Positions 9,179 through 17,719 of a stretch of 64,000 bases of DNA are shown here, in pieces. Made by a program: the position numbers and the translations under genes. Within the stretch, counting starts at the first letter, position 1; each line of letters starts with the position of its first letter. The stretch is from Croceicoccus mobilis (GTDB lineage: Bacteria > Pseudomonadota > Alphaproteobacteria > Sphingomonadales > Sphingomonadaceae). The stretch covers positions 1 through 64,000 of the forward strand of contig NZ_LYWZ01000025.1 in assembly GCF_001661965.1 (NCBI RefSeq). Reading direction: 5' to 3'. The notes under the pieces are model-generated. The model searched no databases and was not told the DNA's origin. It saw nothing but the letters and a program-made list of their open reading frames with translations.

Positions 9179-9453
9179 TCGACCATCTCCGCGAAACTGC
9201 CGCGGGCCGGGGCCTCGGCAAGGCGCGTGAGGCCCGAGCGCGAGGCGGAGACGAGGATCTCTCGCCCATGGAACTCGATCACGGCAAGCTTCATGGTGGG
9301 CGAGAGCATCTGCGTCTCGACGATGCGCACCGCGCGGGCCTGCCCGCCCGCCTGCTGGCGCTGCTGCATGTGCTTGGCGAGTTTCAGCACGCCCCAGATC
9401 AGCCCCGCGATCAGCGGCAGCATGATGGCCAGCTTGAGGAGGTACCAGAGCAT
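9175..9453 (-). CDS. fliO: Flagellar biosynthesis protein FliO
   Basis: 92 residues. One N-terminal membrane segment (MLWYLLKLAIMLPLIAGLIWGVLKLA) is followed by a basic linker and a small cytoplasmic beta domain (VRIVETQMLSPTMKLAVIEFHGREILVSAS), as in FliO, which helps FliP assemble. ATG 9453 overlaps the fliN stop by 1 nt, and the stop overlaps the fliP start. Size, topology and position between fliN and fliP support the call, although FliO is weakly conserved. Confidence 0.88.
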   Translation of the reverse strand: MLWYLLKLAIMLPLIAGLIWGVLKLAKHMQQRQQAGGQARAVRIVETQMLSPTMKLAVIEFHGREILVSASRSGLTRLAEAPARGSFAEMVE

Positions 9454-9770
9454 CAGAGCATGCCCTCTGCCGCAATGGCGGGCGCATCCGCCGCAGCGGG
9501 CGCGGCGCTTGGGGAGAGGGGGGCATGGCCTTCCATCTCCACGATCCGAAGGCCAAAGCGGCCACCCTGCACGACGACTTCGCCGCGCGCGATGCGGCGG
9601 CCATTGACCTGCACGTCCAGCAGCTCGTCGGTCAGCCGGTCCAGCACGATCACGCTCTCCTCGCCCAGCGCCATGACGTCGCGCAAAGGCAGTTGCGTGC
9701 TGCCAAGCTCGATCGAGAGGCGGACGGTGACGTCCTTGAGGAAATTCATCGGGTCGTGTGCGATGGTCAT
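9453..9770 (-). CDS. fliN: Flagellar motor switch protein FliN
   Basis: 105 residues. The SpoA domain is clear: FLKDVTVRLSIELGSTQLPLRDVMALGEESVIVLDRLTDELLDVQVNGRRIARGEVVVQGGRFGLRIVEM. FliN forms the lower part of the C ring with FliM. The N-terminal extension of many FliN proteins is absent, and a short Ala/Pro-rich tail follows the domain. ATG 9770 overlaps the end of fliM by 4 nt. Confidence 0.96.
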   Translation of the reverse strand: MTIAHDPMNFLKDVTVRLSIELGSTQLPLRDVMALGEESVIVLDRLTDELLDVQVNGRRIARGEVVVQGGRFGLRIVEMEGHAPLSPSAAPAAADAPAIAAEGML

Positions 9771-10705
9771 GAAATGTCATCCTTTTTCGGAAGGGCAGGG
9801 GCAGGCGTGCGCGTGCCGAGCTGGAGAGCGACGCGGTCGTCCATCTCACCCACCGTGCCATGCGCGATCAGTTGCTCGCCGATGGTGACGGGGACATGGC
9901 GGGCGATGGAAACCGGCAGGATGTCGCCGGGCTTCAATCCCGAAAGGCGGGCGAGCGGCAGGGCCATATCGACCAGGGTCGCCGTCAGCGTCAGCGGGAT
10001 GTCGGCAAAGGGCCGGTCGGCCGCCGTGCGCGGCGCCGGGGCAGGGGCGGCGCGTGCGGGCGCGGTATTGTCGCCCAGCGCTTCCCACAGCGCCGCAATT
10101 GCGGCGGCGGGCATGGTCAGGCGGATCAGCCATTCCGGCCCCTCGGCAAAGCGGATGGAAAAGCCGATCTGATGCAGCGGGCAATTGGCGGCAAAGGGGC
10201 GCAGCAGCGCGATATCGCCGCCGCCCGCTTCAGCCCTGGGCGCGGCCAGCGCGCCGCCCGCCGCGATGCGCCCGATCAATTCGGCCATGATCGCCTCTAT
10301 CCGGGAAAGCAGCAGTTCGGCGGAAACCGGCAGGCGGGCGGGCAGCGGATCGGGCACGTCGCCATCGCCGCCGAACGCGCGGTCGACCAGTTCGAACAAA
10401 GCGCGGGCATCAGTCGATACCAGCAGGCGGCAGGCATCGGTGCTGCCGGCCAGCACCCGGTGGCAGGCAGGGCCATTGGCTTTTGCCAGCAGCGTGTGGG
10501 CAAAACCGTCGACCGGATCGCCTGCCGTCACGGCGGGCATGATCCCGCCTGCCAGCGGCGCCAGCTCTGCCGGAAGCGCGGCGGCGACGCGGTGGCCCAG
10601 CAGGACCAGCGCCTCGCCGGCGTCGGCCTTTTCGACCTGCCGTTCGACCAGTTCGCGGCAATGGCGCGCCAGTGCCCGTTCGGCCCGTATGGTGTCCTGC
10701 CTCAT
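9767..10705 (-). CDS. fliM: Flagellar motor switch protein FliM, divergent
   Basis: 312 residues. The middle domain is recognisable by ACRLLVSTDARALFELVDRAFGGDGD and LLLSRIEAIMAELIGRI, and the C-terminal SpoA domain by IPLTLTATLVDMALPLARLSGLKPGDILPVSIARHVPVTIG. FliM links FliG to FliN in the C ring and normally binds phosphorylated CheY through an N-terminal EIDALL-type peptide. That peptide is missing here: the protein opens MRQDTIRAERALARHCRELV, and no in-frame start exists upstream. The middle domain is also poorly conserved. ATG 10705 lies 5 nt after fliL. Confidence 0.9.
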   Translation of the reverse strand: MRQDTIRAERALARHCRELVERQVEKADAGEALVLLGHRVAAALPAELAPLAGGIMPAVTAGDPVDGFAHTLLAKANGPACHRVLAGSTDACRLLVSTDARALFELVDRAFGGDGDVPDPLPARLPVSAELLLSRIEAIMAELIGRIAAGGALAAPRAEAGGGDIALLRPFAANCPLHQIGFSIRFAEGPEWLIRLTMPAAAIAALWEALGDNTAPARAAPAPAPRTAADRPFADIPLTLTATLVDMALPLARLSGLKPGDILPVSIARHVPVTIGEQLIAHGTVGEMDDRVALQLGTRTPAPALPKKDDIS

Positions 10706-10710
10706 CGGTT

Positions 10711-11283
10711 CTACTGCACGATGAAGGAGCGGAAATAGACCTCGTCGATCCCGCCAAAGCCTTCGCGCCGCGTCAGCTCTTCATTGATCGCGGCGGCCAG
10801 CCGTTCCTGCAGCGCGCGCTTGCCCTCGATCGAATAGACCTGCTCTTCTTCGGTATCGGCCAGCACCGCCAGCATGGCCGACCGGATGGCCAGCTCATGC
10901 GTTTTCATCCACATCAGCACGCGCCCGTCGCGCTGCGTCGATGCGGCCAGTGACACCTGCACCAGCGCGTCGGAATTCTTGAGGTTGGAGGTGAACTCCT
11001 CGCCGAAAGTGTAATAGGCGGTGCGGAATTCGCTGCCGCCATCGCCATAGACGATGGGCACGGCGTCCTTTTCCTTTTCGGCTGCGGCATAGGGATCGTC
11101 CTCGCCCTTGCGCACCAGTTTCGGGTCATTGACCTCTTCATGGGACGCGCCGATCATGCCCGACTGCATGGCGGCAAAGGCCCCGCCGCCGCCTGCGCCC
11201 ATTAATGCGATCGCGCCGATGATCTTCACCACCATGCCGCCGCCCTTCTTCGGCTTGGGCTGGTCCTTTTCGCTTTTGCTCAT
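10711..11283 (-). CDS. fliL: Flagellar basal-body protein FliL
   Basis: 190 residues. A short basic cytoplasmic tail (MSKSEKDQPKPKKGGG) precedes one membrane segment (MVVKIIGAIALMGAGGGGAFAAM) and a periplasmic domain with the FliL pattern SNLKNSDALVQVSLAAST and MKTHELAIRSAMLAVLA, ending in VYFRSFIVQ. FliL surrounds the stator and stabilises it. The C-terminal FxxFIVQ ending matches the family. It lies between fliK and fliM. Confidence 0.95.
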   Translation of the reverse strand: MSKSEKDQPKPKKGGGMVVKIIGAIALMGAGGGGAFAAMQSGMIGASHEEVNDPKLVRKGEDDPYAAAEKEKDAVPIVYGDGGSEFRTAYYTFGEEFTSNLKNSDALVQVSLAASTQRDGRVLMWMKTHELAIRSAMLAVLADTEEEQVYSIEGKRALQERLAAAINEELTRREGFGGIDEVYFRSFIVQ

Positions 11284-11316
11284 GGATATTCCTTTCGATT
11301 GCTAAGGGCGCGCGGA

Positions 11317-12630
11317 TCAGGCGAGGATGCCGCGACGGCCCGTGAGGTCTGGCTGGCCGGTCTTGCCGACTGCTTCGGGGGCTGTTTCGGCGGCTGCCGC
11401 GCCGTCGGCGCGCGAATGCGCCGGGGCGTCGCTGGCACGGTGCTGCTGGGCGAAGGACTGGCCGCCGTGGGATGGCGCGCCCTGACCTTGTGCATTCTGA
11501 CCGAGGTTATGGCCCTGATTTTGGACCTGATTTTGTCCTTGCCCCTGCTGTGCGTTCGATTGGGCCTGGTCCGGCCCGCTGCGGGTCGCGGCACCGGCCT
11601 GCACGGCGCGGGCGAAATCCGGGTCCGCACTGCTCAGCGTTGCGGCAAGGCCATGGTCCTCGCTCGACAGGCGGAGCGCCACGATACCGAATTCGGCATG
11701 GCCAATGGTCGCGCGCACCGGCTGGCCCGAAGTCTCGCGCGCCCGCGCGATCGCCTCGACCAGCGCGCCCAGTCTTTCGGCGGCCATGGGCCCATCGGCG
11801 GCGGAGAACTGGGCGGCAGGCTGAGGGGCGGGATCGGCGATCGGCGTGGTCATGGCGACCGGCGCGGACGGGGCCGGGCCGACCGTCGCGGGCGCAGGCT
11901 GCGCGCCCTGCGGTGCATGGCGATCCGCCGCCGTGGCCGTGGTCGCCTTTGCAGATTTGGGTCCGACCGGGCGCGGCATGTCGCTATCGTTTGCAGCAGG
12001 CTCGGCGGAATTGATCGGCTCGGCGCTGGCAGCGGCTTGGCCAAGCTTCGTCGGCGTCTCCATGGCCGTGGCAATCGGCTCCGCTGTCACTGGCCCCGAC
12101 ACCGATCCCGGTACAGGTGCGGGTGCGGCGGAAAGGCGCGTTGTAAGCGCGTCGATGCGGATGGGGCGAATCGTCGCGGGGGCTGCGTCGGCATCCGATG
12201 CCGCAGGCAGCACGGCGTTGGCGGGCCGGGCTTCGCGCAGCTGCTCCGCAGGGGCTGCGCCCTTGGCCCTGCCGGTCATGGTGGCGAGCATTGCCGCCAT
12301 GTCGCGCAGGGCGGCAGGCGCTTCGGCTTCGGCGGCAAGCTGCGGCAGCGTAAACGGCAAGCTTTTGCCGCCTGCATTGCCACCGTTGCCGCCTGCATCC
12401 GGCAGGCCCGCGCTATCGCTGCCCGCGACCGGCGCAGTCGCGGGGGCTGGGGGAGCCGCCTGCATCGCGGCCAGCGCCATCAGCAAGGGCCCGAAAAGCT
12501 CCGAATCCAGCGCTTCTTCGCCGGTTTCACCTGGCGATGCGGGTGCGTTGGGCGATTTCGCCATGGAAGACGACAGGCCCTGAAGGGCTGAACTTGCAGA
12601 AGTCGTGGCAATGATCGCAGCGTTCGGCAT
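11317..12630 (-). CDS. fliK: Flagellar hook-length control protein FliK-like
   Basis: 437 residues, Ala/Pro-rich and of low complexity over most of its length, as expected for the FliK ruler. A weakly conserved hook-length domain can be seen near residues 290-345 (LVEAIARARETSGQPVRATIGHAEFGIVALRLSSEDHGLAATLSSADPDFARAV). It is followed by a Gln/Asn/Gly-rich tract with repeated GQxQNQ units at about residues 360-385. FliK measures hook length and signals FlhB to change substrate. Position between fliJ and fliL strengthens the call. ATG 12630 lies 41 nt after fliJ. Confidence 0.82.
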   Translation of the reverse strand: MPNAAIIATTSASSALQGLSSSMAKSPNAPASPGETGEEALDSELFGPLLMALAAMQAAPPAPATAPVAGSDSAGLPDAGGNGGNAGGKSLPFTLPQLAAEAEAPAALRDMAAMLATMTGRAKGAAPAEQLREARPANAVLPAASDADAAPATIRPIRIDALTTRLSAAPAPVPGSVSGPVTAEPIATAMETPTKLGQAAASAEPINSAEPAANDSDMPRPVGPKSAKATTATAADRHAPQGAQPAPATVGPAPSAPVAMTTPIADPAPQPAAQFSAADGPMAAERLGALVEAIARARETSGQPVRATIGHAEFGIVALRLSSEDHGLAATLSSADPDFARAVQAGAATRSGPDQAQSNAQQGQGQNQVQNQGHNLGQNAQGQGAPSHGGQSFAQQHRASDAPAHSRADGAAAAETAPEAVGKTGQPDLTGRRGILA

Positions 12631-12670
12631 GAACCCTCGGTTCGTCGGCGTTGATGACGAACACTGCCTT

Positions 12671-13090
12671 TCAAGTATCGTGCCAGATTGCCTTTCGTCC
12701 CGGTGTCGGCAGGAACTGGCCGCCGCGTTCGATCATGCGGCGGCAATCCTCGGCCCGGTCCTGCGCATGGGCGCGGCGCTTTTCGGCGTGGCGGCGTTCG
12801 TCCTGCCTGCGGTCGGCGGCGGTGCGGGCATTGTCGATATCGGTGTCGGTCTGGGCGGTGATGCGTGACAGCCCCTCACGAAACCGGACCATGTGCAGCA
12901 GCGATGCGCCGTCATCGGCATGACGCGGATCATAGCTGGCCTGAATGTCGACGGTCCGCTCGCGCAGAGCCAGCAGCTGGGCCAGCGTGCCCTCCGCCTC
13001 GGCAGCCTGCGCGGCGGCGGCGTGGCTGGCGATGGCGCGGATCCTCTCGATCCGGCGCAGGCGCAAAAGGCGGTGCCTGTCGGGTTTCAT
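12671..13090 (-). CDS. fliJ: Flagellar export protein FliJ
   Basis: 139 residues, nearly all helical and highly charged (LRLRRIERIRAIASHAAAAQAAEAEGTLAQLLALRERTVD, then ARTAADRRQDERRHAEKRRAHAQDRAED). This matches FliJ, the coiled-coil stalk of the export ATPase. FliJ is poorly conserved, so the call leans on size, coiled-coil character and position directly after fliI. ATG 13090 is 4 nt from the fliI stop; an upstream in-frame codon at 13129 would lie inside fliI. Confidence 0.82.
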   Translation of the reverse strand: MKPDRHRLLRLRRIERIRAIASHAAAAQAAEAEGTLAQLLALRERTVDIQASYDPRHADDGASLLHMVRFREGLSRITAQTDTDIDNARTAADRRQDERRHAEKRRAHAQDRAEDCRRMIERGGQFLPTPGRKAIWHDT

Positions 13091-13094
13091 CGCG

Positions 13095-14426
13095 CTATCG
13101 GGCAGGGGTGGGGGCCAGCAGCGCGGCAAGATCGGCGACCGACTGTTTCAGCGGTGCGATCTGTCCCGTCGGCTGGGCAAGAAAAGCGTTGATCGCCTTT
13201 TCCATCGCCAACGCCCGGTCAAGCTGTACATCCGATCCGGCGCGATACGCGCCCATCAGCACCAGGTCGCGATTGGCATCGAGCGTCGCAATCAGGCTGC
13301 GCAGCTCGCGCCCATGGGCGATATGGTCGGGGGCGGCGACATCGCTCATCACCCGGCTCAATGATGCGGCGATGTCGATGGCGGGATATTGCCCGCGCTG
13401 CGCCAGTGCCCGCGACAGCACGATATGCCCATCGAGGATGGATCGGGCGGTGTCGACCACGGGATCGTTTTCATCATCGCCATCGGCCAGCACCGTATAA
13501 AGGCCGGTAATGGCCCCGCCGCTGCTGGCCGAATTGCCCGCGCGTTCGACCAGCCGGGTGATCGTCGCCAGCGCCGATGGGGGATAGCCGCGCGCCGCGC
13601 CCGGTTCGCCCAGCAGCAGGCCGATTTCGCGCGCGGCGTGGGCGACGCGGGTCAGGCTGTCCATGACAAGGAGGACGCTTTTGCCCTGCGCGCGGAAATA
13701 TTCAGCCATGGATGTCGCCAGCATCGCGCCGCGCAGGCGCAGGTTCGGCGCATGGTCGGCGGGCACGGCAATGGTGATGGTGCGCGCGCGTTCGGGGCCT
13801 GCCATGTGCCGCTCGACAAAGCCGGACACTTCGCGGGCGCGTTCGCCGATCAGGGCGAAGATCACGATATCGGCCGTGCTGCCATGCGCGATCATGTCGA
13901 TCAGCACCGACTTGCCGACCCCCGATCCGGCCATCACGCCGATCCGCTGCCCTTCGCCGAACGTGGTCAGCGCATTCAGCGCCCGGACCCCGCAATCGAA
14001 TGGCAGGCGCACGCTGGATCGTTCAAGCGCGCCAGTGCGCACGCCGACTGCGGGCCAGTGTTCGCATCGTTCGGTTGGGCCAAGCCCGTCGATCGGCCTG
14101 GCCTCTCCATCCACCGCGCGGCCCAGAAAGGCATCGCCCACCGGCACCATGCCCGGCGTTCCTTCGGGCAGGACGCGCGCGCCGGGGTGGAGGAGGGCGC
14201 TTTCGCCCAGCGGCATCATCAGGGTCAGGCCATTCTGGAAACCGATGACCTCGGCCCCCAGCGTGGCGCCGCTGTCCTGTTCGATCCGGCACAGGCATCC
14301 GACGGGCAGCGACAGGCCGCTGGCCTTGACCAGCCCGTTTTCGCAGGCGCGGACAAGCCCGTGCCGGATCGGCGTCAGCGGTATCGGGGCCAGTTTCAGC
14401 CCGTCCAGAAAAGGATGCTTGCCCAT
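13095..14426 (-). CDS. fliI: Flagellum-specific ATPase FliI
   Basis: 443 residues. FliI is the hexameric ATPase that unloads substrates at the flagellar export gate. Walker A is AGSGVGKS (166-173), Walker B is VLLVMD (251-256) followed by SLTRVAHAAREI, and GRAVDGEARPIDG and LPFDCGVRALNALTTFGEGQRIGVMAG match the F1-ATPase beta-like fold. RSILDGHIVLSRALAQRGQYPAIDI is the conserved region after the nucleotide site. ATG 14426 overlaps the fliH stop by 1 nt. Confidence 0.97.
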   Translation of the reverse strand: MGKHPFLDGLKLAPIPLTPIRHGLVRACENGLVKASGLSLPVGCLCRIEQDSGATLGAEVIGFQNGLTLMMPLGESALLHPGARVLPEGTPGMVPVGDAFLGRAVDGEARPIDGLGPTERCEHWPAVGVRTGALERSSVRLPFDCGVRALNALTTFGEGQRIGVMAGSGVGKSVLIDMIAHGSTADIVIFALIGERAREVSGFVERHMAGPERARTITIAVPADHAPNLRLRGAMLATSMAEYFRAQGKSVLLVMDSLTRVAHAAREIGLLLGEPGAARGYPPSALATITRLVERAGNSASSGGAITGLYTVLADGDDENDPVVDTARSILDGHIVLSRALAQRGQYPAIDIAASLSRVMSDVAAPDHIAHGRELRSLIATLDANRDLVLMGAYRAGSDVQLDRALAMEKAINAFLAQPTGQIAPLKQSVADLAALLAPTPAR

Positions 14427-15034
14427 TACCGGTCCAGCGCCTCTGCGATGCGTTGCCGCCAGCTGGCAGGGCCGTCCTCGATCCCGCCATCAGCCGTCTC
14501 GACGCGCAGCGCGCCGCGTTCCAGCGCGGGGTCGGGGCGAAAGCGCCAGTCGGCAGGCGCATCGTCGGCAACCAGCGCCAGATCAATGGGGTTGAGGCAG
14601 ATGGTGCGCGGCCCGCTTTCCGACAAAAGCGCGAGCGCGGCATCGATGCGCCGGACCAGCGCGTTCTCGTCCATGGCCATGGGGGCCAGCGTCTCTTCGC
14701 AAAGCGCGGCCACGATGTCGCGCAGATCGCGGGAAAGCCCGGCGCGGGCTTCCTCGTCGAGGCGGCGGAAAGTGGGCATCAGCGCCGCGCGCGCGTTCTC
14801 GTCTGCGCCATGGCGCGCCTCCATTTCGGCGCGTGCCTGGGCTATCCCTGCGGCAAAGCCGTCGGCGTAAGCGGTCTGCGCGGCATCGGGTTCGGGCGGC
14901 TGCGGCGCGCAGGCGGGCATGCCGGGGGCAAACCGCCGGTCGGCGCGAAAGCCGAGGCCCTGCGACAGCGAGGCCAGCGATACGGCTGCCGGGACATCAG
15001 ATGCATGACCGGGAAAGTCTTCAAACATATTCAT
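14426..15034 (-). CDS. fliH: Flagellar export regulator FliH
   Basis: 202 residues. FliH binds FliI, represses its ATPase and links it to the C ring. The protein has an Ala/Pro-rich N-terminus, a helical middle (AQTAYADGFAAGIAQARAEMEARHG) and a C-terminal domain (LCEETLAPMAMDENALVRRIDAALALLSESGPRTICLNPIDLALV...ERGALRVETADGGIEDG) resembling the V-ATPase peripheral stalk. ATG 15034 overlaps fliG by 14 nt; ATG 15028, two codons in, is as good. Confidence 0.92.
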   Translation of the reverse strand: MNMFEDFPGHASDVPAAVSLASLSQGLGFRADRRFAPGMPACAPQPPEPDAAQTAYADGFAAGIAQARAEMEARHGADENARAALMPTFRRLDEEARAGLSRDLRDIVAALCEETLAPMAMDENALVRRIDAALALLSESGPRTICLNPIDLALVADDAPADWRFRPDPALERGALRVETADGGIEDGPASWRQRIAEALDR

Positions 15035-16031
15035 CGTCTCCCGATCCGATGATGATGGTGCCTTCGGCGGCAAGACGGCGGGCAACGGCGATGACCGCCC
15101 GCTGGGCCGTGACCACATCCTCCATCTTGAGCCTTCCACGGCCCTCGATCTCGTCCTTCAGCCCGTCGGCGGCGCGCGACGACATGGCGGCGAAGAAGAA
15201 TTCGCGCTCCGTCTCGGCAATGCCCTTCAGCGCGTCGATGAGAATGTCGGAATCCACCTCGCGCAGCAGCGCGCCCATCTGCTGGGCAGGCAGGGCGAAG
15301 AGATGTTCGAAGCGGAACATCTCCTCCTCGATCCGCCTGGCCAGCTTCTTGTCGAATTTGGAGATCGCGGGCATCACCACCTTCTCCACCGCCTTGCCGG
15401 TGCCGTTGATGATGGCAGCGGCCTCTGCCGCGCCGCCCATGGCAAGCGGGGCATGGCCGTGGCATTCGCGGATGCGCCGTTCGAGCATCTGTTCCAGCAC
15501 CTTGAGCGCGCCTGCCTGCACCGTCCCCATGGTGGCGACGCGGCGCATGACCTCACCCTGCACGGCGGGGTCGAGGCTTTTGACGACCTTGGCGGCAGGC
15601 TCGGCCTCTATCTGCAGGAGCAGTAGCGCAATCGCCTGCGGATGTTCGCCGCGCACCAGTATCGAGAGCGATTGCGGCGTGAGCCAGCGCAGCAGTTCGA
15701 GCGGCGAGGGAGGAGCCTCGGGCACGATGCGCTGCATCAGATTGTCGGCCTTGATGTCGCCCACGGCGCGGGTCATCAGCTGGCGCACCTGAACGCTGCG
15801 GTCCTGCGCGGCGAATTCGGCGCTTTCGGCGTGGGAGACGAAGCTGGCGATGGCGCGATTGATCGCATCGGGCGCGACATCGCCCAAGGCGCACATGCTT
15901 TGCCCAAGGCGCTGTAGTTCATCGGGGCCGAGCTGCGAAAGCAGCGACGCGGCCTGCTCTTCATCCAACAGCATGACCATCATTGCCGCCTCTGCCGCAG
16001 GGCTTATCGTCGGGGTGAGCGCATCGTCCAT
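15021..16031 (-). CDS. fliG: Flagellar motor switch protein FliG
   Basis: 336 residues. FliG sits on the MS ring and takes torque from the stator. The middle-domain motif EHPQ is at residues 129-132, and the C-terminal domain ends with the conserved GTIIIGSGDDEYV. In the torque helix the usual LDDR-type sequence is replaced by FALPAQQ (residues 245-251), directly before LLREVD, so the conserved acidic pair is missing. ATG 16031 overlaps the fliF stop (TGATG); GTG one codon upstream is possible. Confidence 0.96.
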   Translation of the reverse strand: MDDALTPTISPAAEAAMMVMLLDEEQAASLLSQLGPDELQRLGQSMCALGDVAPDAINRAIASFVSHAESAEFAAQDRSVQVRQLMTRAVGDIKADNLMQRIVPEAPPSPLELLRWLTPQSLSILVRGEHPQAIALLLLQIEAEPAAKVVKSLDPAVQGEVMRRVATMGTVQAGALKVLEQMLERRIRECHGHAPLAMGGAAEAAAIINGTGKAVEKVVMPAISKFDKKLARRIEEEMFRFEHLFALPAQQMGALLREVDSDILIDALKGIAETEREFFFAAMSSRAADGLKDEIEGRGRLKMEDVVTAQRAVIAVARRLAAEGTIIIGSGDDEYV

Positions 16032-17716
16032 CACGCCGCGCTCATCTGCTGGCCGCCTGCCGGGGCGGGGGCAGGGGCATCCTCGCGCAGCATCTGGCGC
16101 AGGGCGGCGACCGCGCTTTCGGGTTGTTCGCTCACCATCCGGCGAGCAAGCCCGACCTTGCGGTCAAGCTGCTCACGCTCGGCGATATTGCCGACCAGCT
16201 CTGCCGCGCGCGGGGTGATGGCGGCATCGCCGCGCTCCTCGCCATCCTCGCTGTCTCCGGTTTCCAGCGCGGGTACATCGAGCGCGCCGTCCTTTGCAGC
16301 AGGGCGTTTCAGCGCCTTGATCATCGGACGCACCGCCAGCAGCAGAACCAGCAGCACCGCCAGCAACGCCGCGCCATAGCGGACGAGGCGGGCAAACCAG
16401 CTCGTTTCATAAAAGGCCTGCGTCGCCGTGGTGACAGGTTCGAAGCTCCTGACCATGACGGTCAACCGGTCGCCGCGCGCGTCGTCGACGCCCACCGCAG
16501 AGCCGATCAGGGACTTGATCTCGTCGATGTCGGACGCCTTGGCATCCTTCATCGCCTCTGACGACAGGGCGACCGCGACCGACAGGCGCTTCAGCCCGCC
16601 GGGCGCGCTATTGGCGACGGCAACCTCTCGGTCCAGTTCGTAATTGCGGGTGGCGGCAGTTTCACCGTTTTGCACGGGCGCAGCGGCTGCGGCGTTTTCG
16701 GTTCCGGTGGGAGCGCGGTCTTCGGCCGTCGCTTCGGGCGGGGGCGTGTTCGACAAGGCGCCCGGAATGCCCGCGGCGGGCGCGGCGGCGCTGTTGGTCG
16801 CGCTATGCACGCTTTCGCTGCGCAGCGATCCGTCGCGGCCATAGGTTTCGCTGGCGCGCGTCACCTCTTCCATGTCCAGCTCGACCTGGATCTCGCTGGT
16901 GAAATTGCCTTCGCCGAACATGGGGGTGAGGAGATGGGTGAGCTGGCTGCGCAATTTGGCTTCCATGCGCGCCTGCCGGTCGAGCCGGTCGTCATCGGCC
17001 TTTGCCGGATCGGACAAGAGCGTGCCGTGCTGGTCGACGACGCGGACATCATCAATGGCAAGTCCCGGCACCGACGCCGCGACCAGATTGACGATGGCGC
17101 GCACCTGTTCGCCCGACAGAGAGCGTCCGCGCGCCAGCCGCAGCATGACGGAGGCAGATGGCGGCACGCTGTCGCGGACAAAGGCGCTGCGCTCGGCCTC
17201 TGCCAGATGGACGCGCACCGATTCCACTGCGTCGATTTCGCCGATGGTCAGCTGCAATTCGCGCTCGCGCGCGGCGCGCAGGCGCTGGCCTTCCATCGTG
17301 CGGCTTGCGCCCAGCGGCAGGGAATCAAGGAGTTCGGTCCCGCTTTCGGGCGTCCCGATGGAACCGTCCTGCGCGACCAGCATGCGGGCGCGGTAATAAT
17401 CCTCTTCCGTCACGGTCAGCGCGCCGGTGGCATTGTCGATGGCATAGCCGATGCCCGCGCTATCCAGCATCTGCACCACGGCGGCGCGGTCGCTATCGGC
17501 CAGATCGGCATAAAGCATGCGCTGCGACGATGGCGCGAGCTGCGCCCATGCCAGCGCCGCCGCGCCAATGGCCGACAGTGCGAAAAAGGCAGGCAGCGCC
17601 TTCTTCACCGGCTCCTGCGCGGTAAAGCTCTTGATGCGCGTCAGCACCGATCCACCTGCGGGATCGGTAAGCGGGGCAGTCAAAGACTGGCTGGCGGCGG
17701 GGACGAGACCTGACAT
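16031..17716 (-). CDS. fliF: Flagellar MS-ring protein FliF
   Basis: 561 residues. FliF builds the MS ring in the inner membrane. There is a membrane segment near residues 40-60 (ALPAFFALSAIGAAALAWAQL), then the ring-building motifs (MLYADLADSDRAAVVQMLDSAGIGYAID, YYRARMLVAQDGSIGTPESG, RVHLAEAERSAFVRDSVPPSASVML, VRAIVNLVAASVPGLAIDDVRVVDQHGTLL). A second membrane segment lies near residue 450 (YGAALLAVLLVLLLAVRPMIKAL). The C-terminal tail binds FliG. ATG 17716 lies 3 nt after fliE. Confidence 0.97.
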   Translation of the reverse strand: MSGLVPAASQSLTAPLTDPAGGSVLTRIKSFTAQEPVKKALPAFFALSAIGAAALAWAQLAPSSQRMLYADLADSDRAAVVQMLDSAGIGYAIDNATGALTVTEEDYYRARMLVAQDGSIGTPESGTELLDSLPLGASRTMEGQRLRAARERELQLTIGEIDAVESVRVHLAEAERSAFVRDSVPPSASVMLRLARGRSLSGEQVRAIVNLVAASVPGLAIDDVRVVDQHGTLLSDPAKADDDRLDRQARMEAKLRSQLTHLLTPMFGEGNFTSEIQVELDMEEVTRASETYGRDGSLRSESVHSATNSAAAPAAGIPGALSNTPPPEATAEDRAPTGTENAAAAAPVQNGETAATRNYELDREVAVANSAPGGLKRLSVAVALSSEAMKDAKASDIDEIKSLIGSAVGVDDARGDRLTVMVRSFEPVTTATQAFYETSWFARLVRYGAALLAVLLVLLLAVRPMIKALKRPAAKDGALDVPALETGDSEDGEERGDAAITPRAAELVGNIAEREQLDRKVGLARRMVSEQPESAVAALRQMLREDAPAPAPAGGQQMSAA

Positions 17717-17719
17717 GGC

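Noticed and set aside
8429-9604. 391-residue form of FliP
   Set aside because: The extra 142 residues are an out-of-frame reading of fliN and fliO. The family start with its signal sequence is GTG 9178.
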